The notes under the pieces: model-generated
What the model saw: only the letters and a program-made list of their open reading frames with translations
Told to the model about the DNA's origin: nothing
Database searches by the model: none
Origin: Trema orientale
Taxonomy: Eukaryota; Streptophyta; Magnoliopsida; Rosales; Cannabaceae
DNA: 64,000 nt
Direction: 5' to 3'
Assembly (NCBI GenBank): GCA_002914845.1
Contig: JXTC01000048.1
Coordinates: 631,026 to 695,025, forward strand
Made by a program: the position numbers and the translations under genes
Part shown: positions 25,778 to 37,879 of the stretch, in pieces
Numbering within the stretch: position 1 is the first letter of the stretch
Layout of the letters: each line of letters starts with the position of its first letter

Positions 25778-27130
25778 TGAAACAAGCCCAACATCAGTGC
25801 ATCGTACAAGATTCATGTTATATTATTGGCCTTGTTTATAAAGTATTGTATATAATATGTAAATAATAATAATAATAACAAAGATGTAAAAGACAAACAA
25901 TTAATAATACTTATAAAGAAAGTATGAATGTACAAGATATACATAACCAGCCATGCATGTACCAGTACCACAAGGTCCACCACCTAACAAAATACCTTTT
26001 TAGCTTTTGGACGAGTGCTAAAGCTTTATAGAATACAATACAACACTCTACAATCTGGCAAAGAAAGAAATACTTTTTTGTCCTCATTGAAAGAAATCCG
26101 GCCTAACAAACTTTTGCTATTTAATTAGCTAGTAAGACCAAATACTTTGCCAAATCTAAACTTAGTTCAATCCCTTTAATTTAATATGTTTATTCTTGAT
26201 CCGAACCAAATCTTTCCTTGTTCGGCAACAGGGAAGCTTGCCAACTCTAAGTTTTGATTAAGTAACAAATACAAACCAATGGCATAAAAAAAAGGACGTA
26301 TCTTACTTAATCTTTAATTAACCTCTATATGCCCCAAAAGTGAATGGTTCAAGATTTTGTCACCAGGTTTGCCTCCGAGTTATACTTAGCATTAGTCCAA
26401 TATATGGGTTTGAGTTCAAATCACCACCAATTTCTTAGAAAACAAGGGCCTCTTTTTATTGGGTTTTTTTTTTTTTGGTCTACAATTCCTTTTACCTAAA
26501 AAATAAACAAGATTCAACACAAAGGAATTAGTAATTACACACTACTGAATTCAAACTCCATCATATCAGTGTACTTTAGTCAAACTTCATGCACTTCTTG
26601 ACCTCAAAACCAGATTCCTTTTTATTCATACTTAACAAACCTTCTCCATACGGGGAATATTGTTCCAGCTTTCAAGATTATTTTACATTAAATCCCATTT
26701 TGTTCTCATTCTCTTCAAATATTTAAAAATGGCATACAAACATTATTAAATGTAACAAATATGTTCACAATTCCAATAAAAATTATATATATTTTCTAAT
26801 TTATTCACTTTTACAATTCAGTTTTGTACATTGTACTCCTCTAAAGACAGAAAGAGAAATAAACTAAAAATAAATAAATATAAAAAAGATGCCTCACCTC
26901 TGCACATCTACAGAGGTAGGCCATCCTAAAATAAAAGTAAAAAATAAAATAAAAATCCCATTCACCACTACTCAAAAGACCAAAACCCAAAACTAGACTA
27001 TAGAGTTATATCAAAAAACACACTACTAACCTTTCAATCTTTTCTCTGTTCCAACCAAAACCCACATCTCAAAATCCACTAAAATCTCCAAAAACTGCCA
27101 TGATTTGATCTTTCAAAATCTTTAGCCCAA
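25778..27130. other. Upstream region of the PDLP gene
   Basis: AT-rich DNA without gene-like frames. The last few hundred bases should carry the PDLP promoter and leader, but I do not see a clear TATA box at a normal distance. Around 26380-26430 lies GGGTTTGAGTTCAAATCACC, faintly like a pol III B box; a full SINE could not be outlined. Confidence 0.4.
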
Positions 27131-28389
27131 ATGGGTTTTACCACAAGGCCCTTTTCTCTCACCCTCCTCCTCATTCCAGCAATTTTAGCCAGTTTTGAGC
27201 TTGTCCCACTTGCTGAATCTGCCTCAGATTACACTTCTCTGGTCTACAAAGGTTGCTCAAAGCAAGTTTTCACAGATCCATCTGGGGTTTACTCCCAAAC
27301 CCTCTCAGCTCTTTTGGGCTCTCTGGTTCAACAGTCTTCGAAGGCCAAGTTCTTCAAAACCTCGTCTGGTGGTGGCCAAACCTCATTCTCGGGCCTCTTC
27401 CAATGCAGGGGAGATCTCAGCAATGCCGACTGCTACAACTGCGTGAGCAAGCTCCCATCAATGGCGGATTCCCTCTGCGGAAAGACTGTGGCGGCTCGGG
27501 TCCAGCTCTACGGCTGCTACTTGCTCTATGAGATTTCTGGGTTTGCGCAGATTTCAGGGATGGAGTTGCTCTACAAGACTTGCGGGACCACCAACGTGGC
27601 CGGGACCGGGTTCGAGGAGAGGAGGGACACGGCGTTCTCGGTCATGGAGAACGGCGTCGTTTCGGGGCACGGTTTCTACACCACGAACTACCAATCGATG
27701 TATGTCTTGGCGCAGTGTGAGGGGGATTTGGGGGACTCGGACTGTAGCGAGTGTGTGAAGACCGCTGTGCAGAGATCTGAGGTTGAGTGTGGGAGTTCCA
27801 TCTCGGGACAAATCTATCTCCACAAGTGTTTTATTAGTTATAGTTATTACCCAAATGGGGTTCCTAGAAGATCGTCCTCATCTTCATCATCATCATCTTC
27901 ATCTTCATCAGGTAAAGTGTTTGATTATTTGGGTATATATATATATATATATATATATGCATGAACTGAAATGAGGGTCTTTCCTCTTATAGTGAGTTTT
28001 TTCCCTTTTTTTTTTTTTTTCGGTCGACAAGGGTCGGTTTTTTTAATATTTTGGTTTTTTTATGTATTAATGGGTTTTGATTTTGATGCAGGGAGTGGGG
28101 GAAATACAGGGAAAACTGTGGCTATAATATTAGGAGGGGCAGCTGGAGTGGGATTCCTAGTCATTTGTTTGTTATTTGCAAGAAATTTGATGAAGAAACA
28201 TGATGGTATGCATGTCCATCCATACCTTACAAGACTGATCTTTTATCTAGTTTTTCTTTGTTTTTCACATGAATTAAACTTGGTTTTTATTATAGTTCAT
28301 TTAAAAAATAAATAAAAAAACAAAAAGAACCTTGGGTCTAATTCTAATGCTATCATGGTTGGCATATGTTATTTTGTGCAGATTTTTGA
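27131..28389 (+). CDS. Plasmodesmata-located protein (PDLP), two DUF26 domains
   Basis: Exons 27131-27911, 28092-28205 and 28382-28389 give 300 residues. PDLPs are type I membrane proteins at plasmodesmata that control cell-to-cell traffic, partly through callose. The order seen is: signal peptide (about residues 1-30), first DUF26/Gnk2 domain with C-x8-C-x2-C at C92, C101 and C104, second DUF26 domain with the same motif at C196, C205 and C208, a run of 13 Ser (248-260), one transmembrane helix (about 270-290) and a short basic-rich tail ending KKHDDF. There is no kinase domain, which separates it from cysteine-rich receptor-like kinases. The last exon adds only the final two residues and the stop. 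It most resembles the PDLP6/7/8 branch by length and tail, but I cannot choose among them. Confidence 0.93.
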
Positions 28390-28814
28390 CAGGAGGAAAC
28401 TTAAAGAGGGAAAGAGATCTTTTGAGGTGGACATTTCCTACATAATTTTTTCTTTTCCTTTTTTTTTTTTTTTTCCTTTCTTAGGAAGGAAATGGTTCAC
28501 TTTTCTTTTTTCTTTGGGATGGTGAACAGAATTGTCAAAAGTAGAGTGGGCTTAGGAGGGTTTCTTACCATTGTGTAAGAAATTGTTGGGAAGAGGAGTA
28601 ATTAGGTGCATGAAAATGAAATTAAAGATTCTTTTTCACAAAGTGAAAAGTTTTATGTAGGAATGAATGTTTTGTATCTTGAATTATTCATCACAAGGAA
28701 AAGCGAAAAAAAGAAGGAAAGAAAATGAGGATGTTGCATCAATGGTTTCGGGCCTTTTTTTTTTTTTGGCTTATTTGTTTATTCTTTTATTTATTTTCTT
28801 TCTTCTCTCTGTCA
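28390..28814. other. PDLP 3' flank
   Basis: Probably the PDLP 3' UTR, followed by poly-T tracts near 28457-28474 and 28755-28767. No gene seen. Confidence 0.45.
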
Positions 28815-28822
28815 TATATAGC

Positions 28823-29393
28823 TAGGAATGGCAATGGGGCGGATCGGGACGGTTTTTTAATTACCATCCCCATCCCCGAAAGCCAATCACAATACCATAC
28901 CTGCCCCATTAACCATTTTTTTGGATGCGGGGACGGTGCGGGTATTAACCAATGGATAACGGGAAAAACCGCGGTTACCCATTATCCATTGATAATATTA
29001 AAATATTAAAAAATTAAGATGAAAATACTAAATCCTTTTCATAATCAACAAAATATTAAACACAACAATATACTAATAATTTTTAAACTCTAAAATTTAA
29101 ATATATAAGTACATATAACTCTCCAAAATCATTATTTTACAAAAGATATAATAATATAGATAGTGTAAAATTAAATAGATATTTATATGTATAATAATTT
29201 TTCTATGTAAATATATATATCGGGGCGGGTACGGTGCGGATTATACAAATATCGTCCCCGCACCATACCCGCATATTAACGATACGGTTATTCCCCGTCC
29301 CGGTCATTTTCCCCGCTTGAGCGGTTTTTTTCCTCCTCATTCGGATCGGATAACTACGGATACCCGTAACCATGGGTTATATTGCCATCCCTA
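28823..29393. mobile_element. hAT-type MITE with perfect 8-bp target duplication
   Basis: The element starts TAGGAATGGCAAT and ends ATTGCCATCCCTA, an inverted terminal repeat with one mismatch. The eight bases TATATAGC flank it on both sides (28815-28822 and 29394-29401). Sub-terminal regions are GC-rich, with repeated CGGGxCGGGT and CCCCGC phrases in both orientations, around an AT-rich core. 8-bp duplications and TAGGGRTGGCAAT ends are typical of non-autonomous hAT elements. No transposase is present, so it would have needed one in trans. Confidence 0.85.
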
Positions 29394-29401
29394 TATATAG
29401 C

Positions 29402-31700
29402 CAATAAGCCATGTGGGTGTTTGTCCCTTTTCCCTCTTCTCCATACTAATGCTCCTCCGATTTCTTCATAACTTTTATTCTTTTTAGAAAGTTGTAAAAT
29501 CTCTCTCTCTTTCTCTCTCTCACACACATACACGCACACACACATTAAAAACACATATCCTAAAACAACAGACAATGAAACGCATTAGCTCACATCAGAC
29601 TGCTAATGTTAATGTGCTTGATTTTGTGGATATCTTTAATGTTGGCTGACAAAGACAGTGACAAATAATTTTAAGGCAATCTTCATTTGATGGATAGCTA
29701 TGAATTGCCATACAGCAAACGCATACCAACAAACAGGCCTAGAGTCTAAGTTTGACCCCTTTGGGGTTTCGATGCACCATCTTTTGTTTTATTTTATTAT
29801 TAATTTTTGATATTATTAAAAATAGACTAGAGCCAAATGAGATGATTCTGGATGAACGGTCACAACTGGTGATTATGGATTTGGGATTTTCTTAGTTAAC
29901 ATCTAATAGTGATGCTTAGTTTGAAAGGTCAAATCATAACATATTAAAGAAGTACAAATAAATACAACAAAATATTGTAGACCATTATAAAGATCTTCTG
30001 GTTCACAAAAAAGGTATTTTTTTTGTACCCTGGTGATTCTCTGTTTATTATTAGTAATTTGATTTTGATATATTAATGTGGCAAGGCTAGGCTGGTTAGT
30101 GTTAGGAGGAGGAAAAAAGAAACGTTTGTTTAATTTTCGACCTCGCCATTAATATATCAGAGTTTTGCTTAATTAAACATGTGGTCTGGAGATCCAATTT
30201 AATAAAAACTGTTCAAACTCGTATTTGAGATACTTCAATTAAGGTTCCTCAACCATATGATATGTATCCCAAAAGTGACATCTCAATCTTGAGTACATGG
30301 CAGAAAACTTTTTATGATCCACAGACCACGAGCATTGTTTCTTACATGTCTTATCAAATTGTAGGATTAACTGTTGGTTGGTTAAACTAATGAAAAAGTC
30401 TCAATTTGGTTCTCAAATTCTAACTGTTTGTTATGTTTTGGTCCTTGAACTATTAAATATGTTGTTTTCTAGTCCTTTCTAACATTTCCCATTAAGCTTT
30501 TAACTGAAATAAAGTAAAGCGATTTTTTTTTTTGTTCCTCCCAAATTTAGTGTAGATACTGGACTTTAACTTCTGTATGAAATTACTATGTTGCTCCTAA
30601 AGTTCGAAGAAAATTTAACAGAGTAAGTGTTTGGACTAGGGTTAGATTCAAAAGTTCAATGATAAGAACAAAAAATATCTAAAGCTTATAGTGACCTAAA
30701 AGGAGACTTTCTCCATAGTTTAAGACCAAAAAAAAAATGTAATTAATCATTAAAATGTACATTGACAGAATAGAAAACAATAGATCATGTATTAGAAATT
30801 TATCTTCTCAACTATTGCTTTATCCTTTGAACAATGAAATTATGAAGCTTTTTTGTAATTGGAAAAATGGCTCAAGGGGTAAAAACAAAAAATAAAGAAT
30901 CTCATACCAAAACCTTACGATGAAAGAAGACAAAAAGAGTGACACAAAATATGAGAAACTTGTAAAAGGGCACAATGATTTTGCAGTGGGAAGATGCCTT
31001 CAGGAATGAAAGTAGTGAGGGACCCCAATTGGCATTAGACACCAAAATGAGTTTGTACTCGTTTTGCTATAGACAATCTTTTATGAGTTGGTTTTATGAT
31101 TTAGCGAGTATTGAGGATGCTAGCTAAATAATTGAGGGGTGAAAATTTGAGGTAATTGTGGGAAGTTTAGATTTATCTTCATCTTTTAACCCCACCAAAA
31201 AAATACGGTTCTTTTAGTTTTATTTAAGATACACAAATAGTGAGATGAAAAAATAGTCTAGAGTTTGAAGCAAGTCTTTTTACAGAATCAAGTTCGTGTT
31301 GTAGTCACTTTGAGGAGACAAAAGAAATTCAAAACTCCTTTGTTAAAAGCAAAAAAGGAAAGCGAAACTCCTCTTATAGACTTGTACATCTTCATTCTTC
31401 AATTGTAATTTCGGTCTTTTTATGAATTTCACTTTGAGTCTTGCAAAATACCAAATCACGTAAGTGAAAAAGGCACTAACTTTCATGGCCGCAATTTTCT
31501 CCCTATAGTAATTTTCAGTTGGTTTTGTAATGATACAATACAATCTTCACTCATTTCAAGCAAAATGATGTTTGATTAGCCGTCAATACATATCCTTGTT
31601 AAAAAATTAATCTCATTCTTTCGTCTTAGAAAAATAAAATATTCTTACTATTGAAGGGAAATAAGTGGTAAAATATAATAATGATCCTGAATTATACTCA
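29402..31700. other. AT-rich intergenic region
   Basis: A CT/CA microsatellite lies at about 29502-29545. Near 30397-30480 is text such as TTTTGGTCCTTGAACT, common in dispersed plant repeats, but no borders can be set. I see no gene. Confidence 0.45.
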
Positions 31701-32174
31701 TTGTATCACTTTGCCTCTGAATTTTTAACTTACATAGTAATGACCCCTGAATTATGTAATTATTACAGTAATGACCTATTTATCACAAATTGTTAGTTTT
31801 TTAATATACAATAGTTATGGACAAAGCGTATAATTGGGCATTATTTACTTCTATGAGTTAGAATCTCGTTTTTAGTCATAATTACTAAACTGTGCACTTT
31901 GCACAAAACTCATTTCTATAAAAACTTTATTAGTTTGTGGAAAAAAATATGGTCATTGCTGCAATAATTGTACAAGTCTTCGTAGTCTATTATGTAAGTT
32001 AAAAATTTAGAATCTCATTCGTGACCACAGTTACCAAACCGAGTACTCTGTAATGACTTATTTTTATTAAATATTTAACAGTTTATAACAAAAGGATCAT
32101 TATTGCAACAATTACATAATTCAGGGACTATTACTATATAAATTGAAAATTCAAAGGACAAAATGATACTATAA
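31701..32174. mobile_element. Foldback (MITE-like) element, family C, with internal duplication
   Basis: The outer arms are inverted copies: a left arm with CCTGAATTATGTAATTATTAC (about 31746-31766) faces a right arm with CAATTACATAATTCAGGGAC (about 32109-32128), with similarity on both sides of that core. Between them, a block starting TTAGAATCTCGTTTTTAG (from 31859) recurs as TTAGAATCTCATTCGTGACC (from 32008), a direct repeat about 150 bases apart. No coding capacity. Confidence 0.55.
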
Positions 32175-32232
32175 ATATAGGTTATAATGTCATGAACCCA
32201 ATTCTTAATCATGAATTAAAGTTGCAAATAAG

Positions 32233-32957
32233 TAGGGGTGGCAATTTAGGTCACGACACGATAACACGACTCGAAAACGACACGAAGTTAGCGGGTTTGA
32301 GTTTATCTTAAACAGGTACAGATTAAAACAGGTTAAACCTGATTAAACACGATTAAATAATAGGTCATTAGCAGGTTAACCTATTAAACTCGAAATTGAC
32401 CCGTTTAACACGATTAAATTTTTTGAGACATTGTATTATCTTGTGTGTATCAAGACTTAAAACTTCCCTTTTATGTTTTATATACTAAAATTTGGAAGTT
32501 TTATTTTGGTTTTAAACTTTGGATTGTGTGTTATATTTATTTGATTATGGTTGCTTGGTTATATTGGAAATATAAAATAAGTTAATAGATTATATCAAGT
32601 TATATTGAAAATGTGAAATAGGTTAACATGTTAAATTAATAGGTTATTACTTTATGTCAAGTTGAACCAAATACAACATATTTAACATTAACATGTTAAA
32701 TTGAGTTCAATTAACGGATTAACAGTATACAAGTTAGTAGATCGTGTTACGTTGGACACGATCTGAATACGACCTATTTAAATAACGTGTTAAATGTGTC
32801 GCTCATAGGTTAACCTGTTTATTTAGCGTGTCGGGTGTGGGTTTACAAATCATGACACGAATAATAAACGTGTCGGGTTTGGGTTTGGTAATTGTTCCTT
32901 ATATATATGCTTCGACACGACACGAATATGACACGACAACACGAATTGCCACCCCTA
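32233..32957. mobile_element. hAT-type MITE with perfect 8-bp target duplication
   Basis: The element starts TAGGGGTGGCAATT and ends AATTGCCACCCCTA, a perfect 14-bp inverted terminal repeat. CAAATAAG flanks it at 32225-32232 and 32958-32965. Inside, many ACACGAC and GTGTCGGGT phrases occur in both orientations near the ends, while the core is AT-rich with variants of GGTTAAC/TAGGTTA. No transposase frame. It is related to the older copy at 23025 and shares ends with that at 28823. Confidence 0.9.
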
Positions 32958-32965
32958 CAAATAAG

Positions 32966-35900
32966 GCTCCTCAAAGGGGTTTGTCTTCCGCATCTCGTCT
33001 CTAATGCGTGTGTATATTTACATATAGGTATGTAAAAATATGGTACCTTCACCGTAATTCACAGATATTCACAATATATTTTTGCTAATGATGTATGTGT
33101 TCCGAATTTCAGAAAAAATATTCAACTTGTGTCAAAATTAAATATAATATGCAATTATGATAAAATTTGACATTTAATACTTGTCGATCGATAGGTTTCT
33201 TCTATTTCTCCCCGTCCCAAAATTTTCCCGCAAAATGTATTATGGACTTGGTCACGTGTAAACTCTATATGAATTGTAGAAAGATTTAACATTAAATTGT
33301 AGTGTCCATGTAGGATGTATACTACTTATATTTGACTCTACTAGTAAGTGGTGTATACATTATTATTGCCTACACGAGAGAATTGAACAATTCTTAAATA
33401 CGTTTCCGCGTGAAATTCTTCATTATCAATTTATCATTATTCATTACGCTCCTTCACGTAGAAGAAGACTTATAGGCCCCCCCAAAACACGCTATTCAAT
33501 GTAACCTGTTCATGGTTCTATTTCTGTCACCATTTTACCCTTTTATTTTCTCCATAAGCCAAGTCATTTCTGGGTCCCTTTTTTTTTTTTTTTTTTTCTT
33601 TTTTTCCCCTCTTAAATCTTATCTTCTTCTTTGGTGAAGATTAAATCTTTATCATGGGTCCACCCCCCCTCTTTTTTTTTTCCTTCTTTCTTTTGACATA
33701 AATTGGTGATTGAAAATTAACTAAGCACCATAGTGTTAAGTCGTCTGAGTTAAAATCTTTTCGCAAACTAAAGATTTGGTTTTGGAGTTGAAATCATCTT
33801 TTTGTTTAGCAAGTCCTACCAAGACATGATTATAGAGTTGTCATTTGTCAGTGAACAGGCCATAACATCAATTTTAATATTTGCTCATAAATACATTTGG
33901 TAGTAAACTTTTTGTGTAGGAAAATAAAATAGTAGAATACAATAATAAAATATGGTTTGGATTTCTAAGTGAATCTTACGTGTCAATTAGTGTGTGATAT
34001 TGCACGTGCTTTACTTAGTAGGTGTTTTTTCTCATTTCATATCAGACTTATCTTGTGTTCGTGGAACGAGATTCCAAATCTTGAACATAACAATATGCTA
34101 TGCAGCTAAGATAGATCTTAGATGAGGCATGGCTTTCCCATCTTTTTACATGCGTGAACCATTAGACATATTGCATTAGCGCTTTGACTTAAACAACTCG
34201 GACTGTTTTGTTGCTCTTTTCACTTTTTTTCTTGTCTGCTGTGATGTTATGAAAACCAACTTGGAAGTGAAGGCTTTCAAATCTGAGACATTTTAAACAA
34301 TTTTTAGCTCTTAATGAGTGGGAAAGTGGTTATTTTAGTAGTTTGAATCCAGCAAACTATAAATAATAGAAAGTTAGTCAATGATGAATATAATTTGAAT
34401 GGCCATAATTTCGTAGATATTTTTCTTTAACTTATTTATAGGTATTTTTATTTAGCTATTAGATTATTTTTTAACGACTATCATTATTTGTGTAATTGAA
34501 ATAATAATAATAATAATAAATATATTAATTATTTAATACGTGAATGATAAATTTTAATTGTATAAAACAATATTTATATATAGGTAAAAAAATTAATGGA
34601 TTGATCCCCAATTTTAATATACTATCTAATTAAATACCAATTAAATTATATGAACTCTAAACTCATATTAATTGAGATAGTTAAAACATCAATCAATAAC
34701 CGAGTAATGCCATGCATAATTAAGTACTAATTTTTTATGAATCACAACTACATTTGTTAATACCGTGACTCAAATATATATGAACTGATATATGCAGATA
34801 TTTATTAAAAGATAAAAAAAAAAAAACAAAAAACAAAAAAAGAAAAACAACAAAAAAGAACCGGTAATTATTAAAAAAAAAATGTCAAAAAGGGCACCCA
34901 TTCTAGTTGTTTTGGCTTTGGGTTGTAAATTCCAACTCTTTTAGTTTTTCTTTTGATAATGAAGTTGTAACTTTCCTTCTTTTTTTTATTTTTCCTTTAT
35001 GGGTCTGAAGTTGTAATTCCTTCAGAGTGACAGTTCTATAATTCTATTGCATATGAAGCTGCCGAAAGTCATTACCCAGGAGTGCATTATTCGTCAATCA
35101 ATTGATGGTTATTTTATTTATAAGTTCTTTTTTTTTTTTTTTTCTACTCCAAAAAACATGCCTCCTTGCGAGGAAAATAAAATAAGTCAATGGACGTATA
35201 TCTAAGCGACTAAACGAAAAGCATTTAAATAAAGGTTAAAATAGACCATTTTAAATCTGACTTTTAGTAAAAGATATATAAGTTAAAGGAGTGCTATATT
35301 TGCACCCTTACAATTCTTAAGCAGTCCTACAATAGATAAAATGACAAGATTTAAAAAGTCATGTTAAAAGCACCTTAAATACTTTTTTTTTTTTTTTTTT
35401 ATCAAACCAAATATCTTTATAAAGCCAACTTTCTTCTTTGCAAATCTATCAATCAAAATGGATTGTCAATTTATAATCTTATGATGAAAATATCGAATTA
35501 TTGAAACAAAAAAAAGTACGAGGGAAACAAATAATTAAAATGATAAAAAGAAACTCGAACTACTTGAAAAAAAAAAGTAAACTAGGTGCAAAATCATATA
35601 TATAAATTTAGGTTGTGTGGTTATCAAGTATAAATGTAATTCAAGTGTAGAAAAAAAAGTTATTATATGAGATTGAATGTATTTATACATAAACATAATA
35701 ACATATTCATAAACAAAATTTCAATTTGTTGGAAAAGGAATATTTGTATATTTTTTCTTTTTTTTAAAGAAAAAAAGCAAGACTAAATCTTCATGCTCTC
35801 ATTTATCTGCTCGACTTTAATTTAAGTTTCAAGAAATTATCAAAGTGAACGAGATGGATGGTGAAGAAAAAAGAGGAAAAAAAAAAGAAGCAAAAGATGG

Positions 35901-36288
35901 AAGGAAAATTAGAATGAGAATGACCCGTGAAAAATTGAAAAAGAGGGAGGAGATGAAGATAGGGTGCCTTTTTTTTTTTTTTTTCTTTTTAAATTATTCC
36001 TTTTAGTTATTTTACTTATCAAAGGGTGTCTTTACGCCAAGATGGGGTATATATAATCCCCGTAAGTTAAACTCTTTGTAAAGTAATTTGTGACCATCAA
36101 TTCATAGTTATACTCGACTATGCTCAACACAATAATTGAACATCTAAAAAAGCTATTTTGTAAAAGAGTTTTGAAACATAATCATTATACTAAAAATTAC
36201 TTTTAAAAGGTCTAATTTCCCTGATTTTTCTTACATAATAACAAAAAATAAAATTAAAAGAATCATAATATCATTTACAAATTAGAGT
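32966..36288. other. AT-rich intergenic region with many poly-A/T runs
   Basis: Poly-T or poly-A runs are frequent (about 33579-33601, 34815-34860, 35128-35144, 35384-35400, 35970-35985). An (AAT)n microsatellite lies at about 34500-34519. I recognise no coding sequence. Confidence 0.5.
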
Positions 36289-36788
36289 AAGGGTCAAGTG
36301 CAAAAAAAAAAAAAAAAAAAGGAAAAATACCTTGAAGTATGCACGTTTTGTAGTTTAAAATCTAAATTTTGAGTTCTTCAAAACTATACCTTCAAGTTTT
36401 AAATTTCCAAAAAATCACTACCCTCCGCATTTGAGTGATTTATGCTATTGAAAGACATAATTGCTCCTTATATCCTTGTCACAAAATAATAAAATAAATG
36501 AAAAATTAATTACCCTAAAACAAAATGAGATAAAACTATTTAAACAAAAAACTAAAATTGATGAAAGAAGAGCAAACGTTTAATATGATTTTCATGTTTG
36601 GAAGTACAAATAAGCAAGCCTCAACTCAATTTCAGTATTTAATTAGGCGTAATTTCAGCATTCCGCATACAGAAGATATGATTTTTTGGAAATTTCAAAG
36701 ATGGAATCATAATTTTGCATAACCCAAAACCAAGGGTTTAAATTGCAAAAAGTGTATACTTAGGGTATTCTTTTTGCATTTAACCCTT
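36289..36788. mobile_element. Foldback (MITE-like) element, family D
   Basis: The left end TAAGGGTCAAGTGCAAAAA faces TTTTTGCATTTAACCCTT at the right. Inside the ends, ATACCTTGAAGTATGCAC on the left corresponds to GTGTATACTTAGGGTAT on the right. The left arm is interrupted by a long A run. No coding capacity; no target duplication identified. Confidence 0.6.
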
Positions 36789-37879
36789 GTATAATCATAA
36801 TTCATGTCTTTTTTTATACTTGATTTCGGAAATGCCTTGTTTTACTCTTTTTTATGAGATCTATTTATTTTATATGAGATTTATCTCCTTTTATTACTGA
36901 AAAGTACATACTAGTCTCAAATCCATGTGCAAGCTTTTTAAGATTATTCATGAGATTAGCCCCGTAATTTTACACAATACCCAAAGCAATTGTTATTAGA
37001 GCTTCTTTCAAAAAAAAAAACCAGGCCCAAAGCCTGGAAAATTGAAAAATTCCGAGTGGGCTACTTTTTGAAATTCCGGATTTAGTTAGAAATATATCAT
37101 TTTGTAAAAGTTTATTTAGAAAAATAACACTTCTAAAAAATAGTTAGAATACTATTTTTTCAAAATTGGTACCTTTCAAATGTACTAAAGATAACCAACA
37201 AGTTAGTTAGGGTAACTAATCGTAATACTTAAGGTCGTTATTTCAAGTAAATTGTCTAATTACCACAAGTACCTTATTAATTTGTAAAAGTAGTATTTTT
37301 TAAAATAAATTTTGAATTTTATAATAAATTTAAAAATTTGAGATTTTTTACTTATGATTTTTAAATTTTAGTATATAAAATCAAATTTTCTCTTTAATTT
37401 AAGGATTGGTCTATTGCCACTCTTTATCTTTTGTCTTTTTATTAGTTTTTTAATCGCTAAAAGAACCTTAAATAAAATTACTTTTTAATACACAACAATT
37501 ATTTTTCAAAAGAAATATTTTTACAACGTATCTCTTTGAGCAATTTTTTATTTTAAAAAGAAAACAACTCTTCCCACCCTTTTTTTAAACACATTTTTAA
37601 ACACAGATTATATTATAATTGTTCAACTCTTAAACCCTAACTTTTGCCTTCTTTTTTTTGTTTTTTTGTTTGGGGTAGTTTTACGATGGGTATTGAGACA
37701 AAGGAAATATACGAGAGAGAGATTTGGGGGGGGGGGGGGGAGTTTGAAAAAAACCTGATTTTCGTATTTTTGTAATTGTTTTAGTTTTTTTTATAGGTAA
37801 AAGTGTTAGAAATCCAGTTTTTTAAAATGAGATAATTTCATCCATAAACTAGAAAAAGTGACCAATTTATGATTGAATT
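36789..37879. other. AT-rich spacer with a worn family A-like segment
   Basis: The stretch at about 37085-37170 (TTTAGAAAAATAACACTTC and neighbours) resembles the arm of the foldback at 42385-42710. A run of 12 or more G lies near 37726-37740. No gene seen. Confidence 0.4.

Noticed and set aside
25605..25841. 78-codon frame in the spacer before PDLP
   Set aside because: No family resemblance or splice partners, and it contains the hairpin at 25731; most likely random.
27554..27823. Antisense open frame over the PDLP gene
   Set aside because: Shadow of the GC-rich PDLP exon; it matches no family and the sense strand is clearly coding.
34815..34860. CRISPR-like or satellite array in the A-rich stretch
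   Set aside because: It is low-complexity AAAAC/AAAAAG sequence without regular repeat-spacer structure; the window is plant nuclear DNA.
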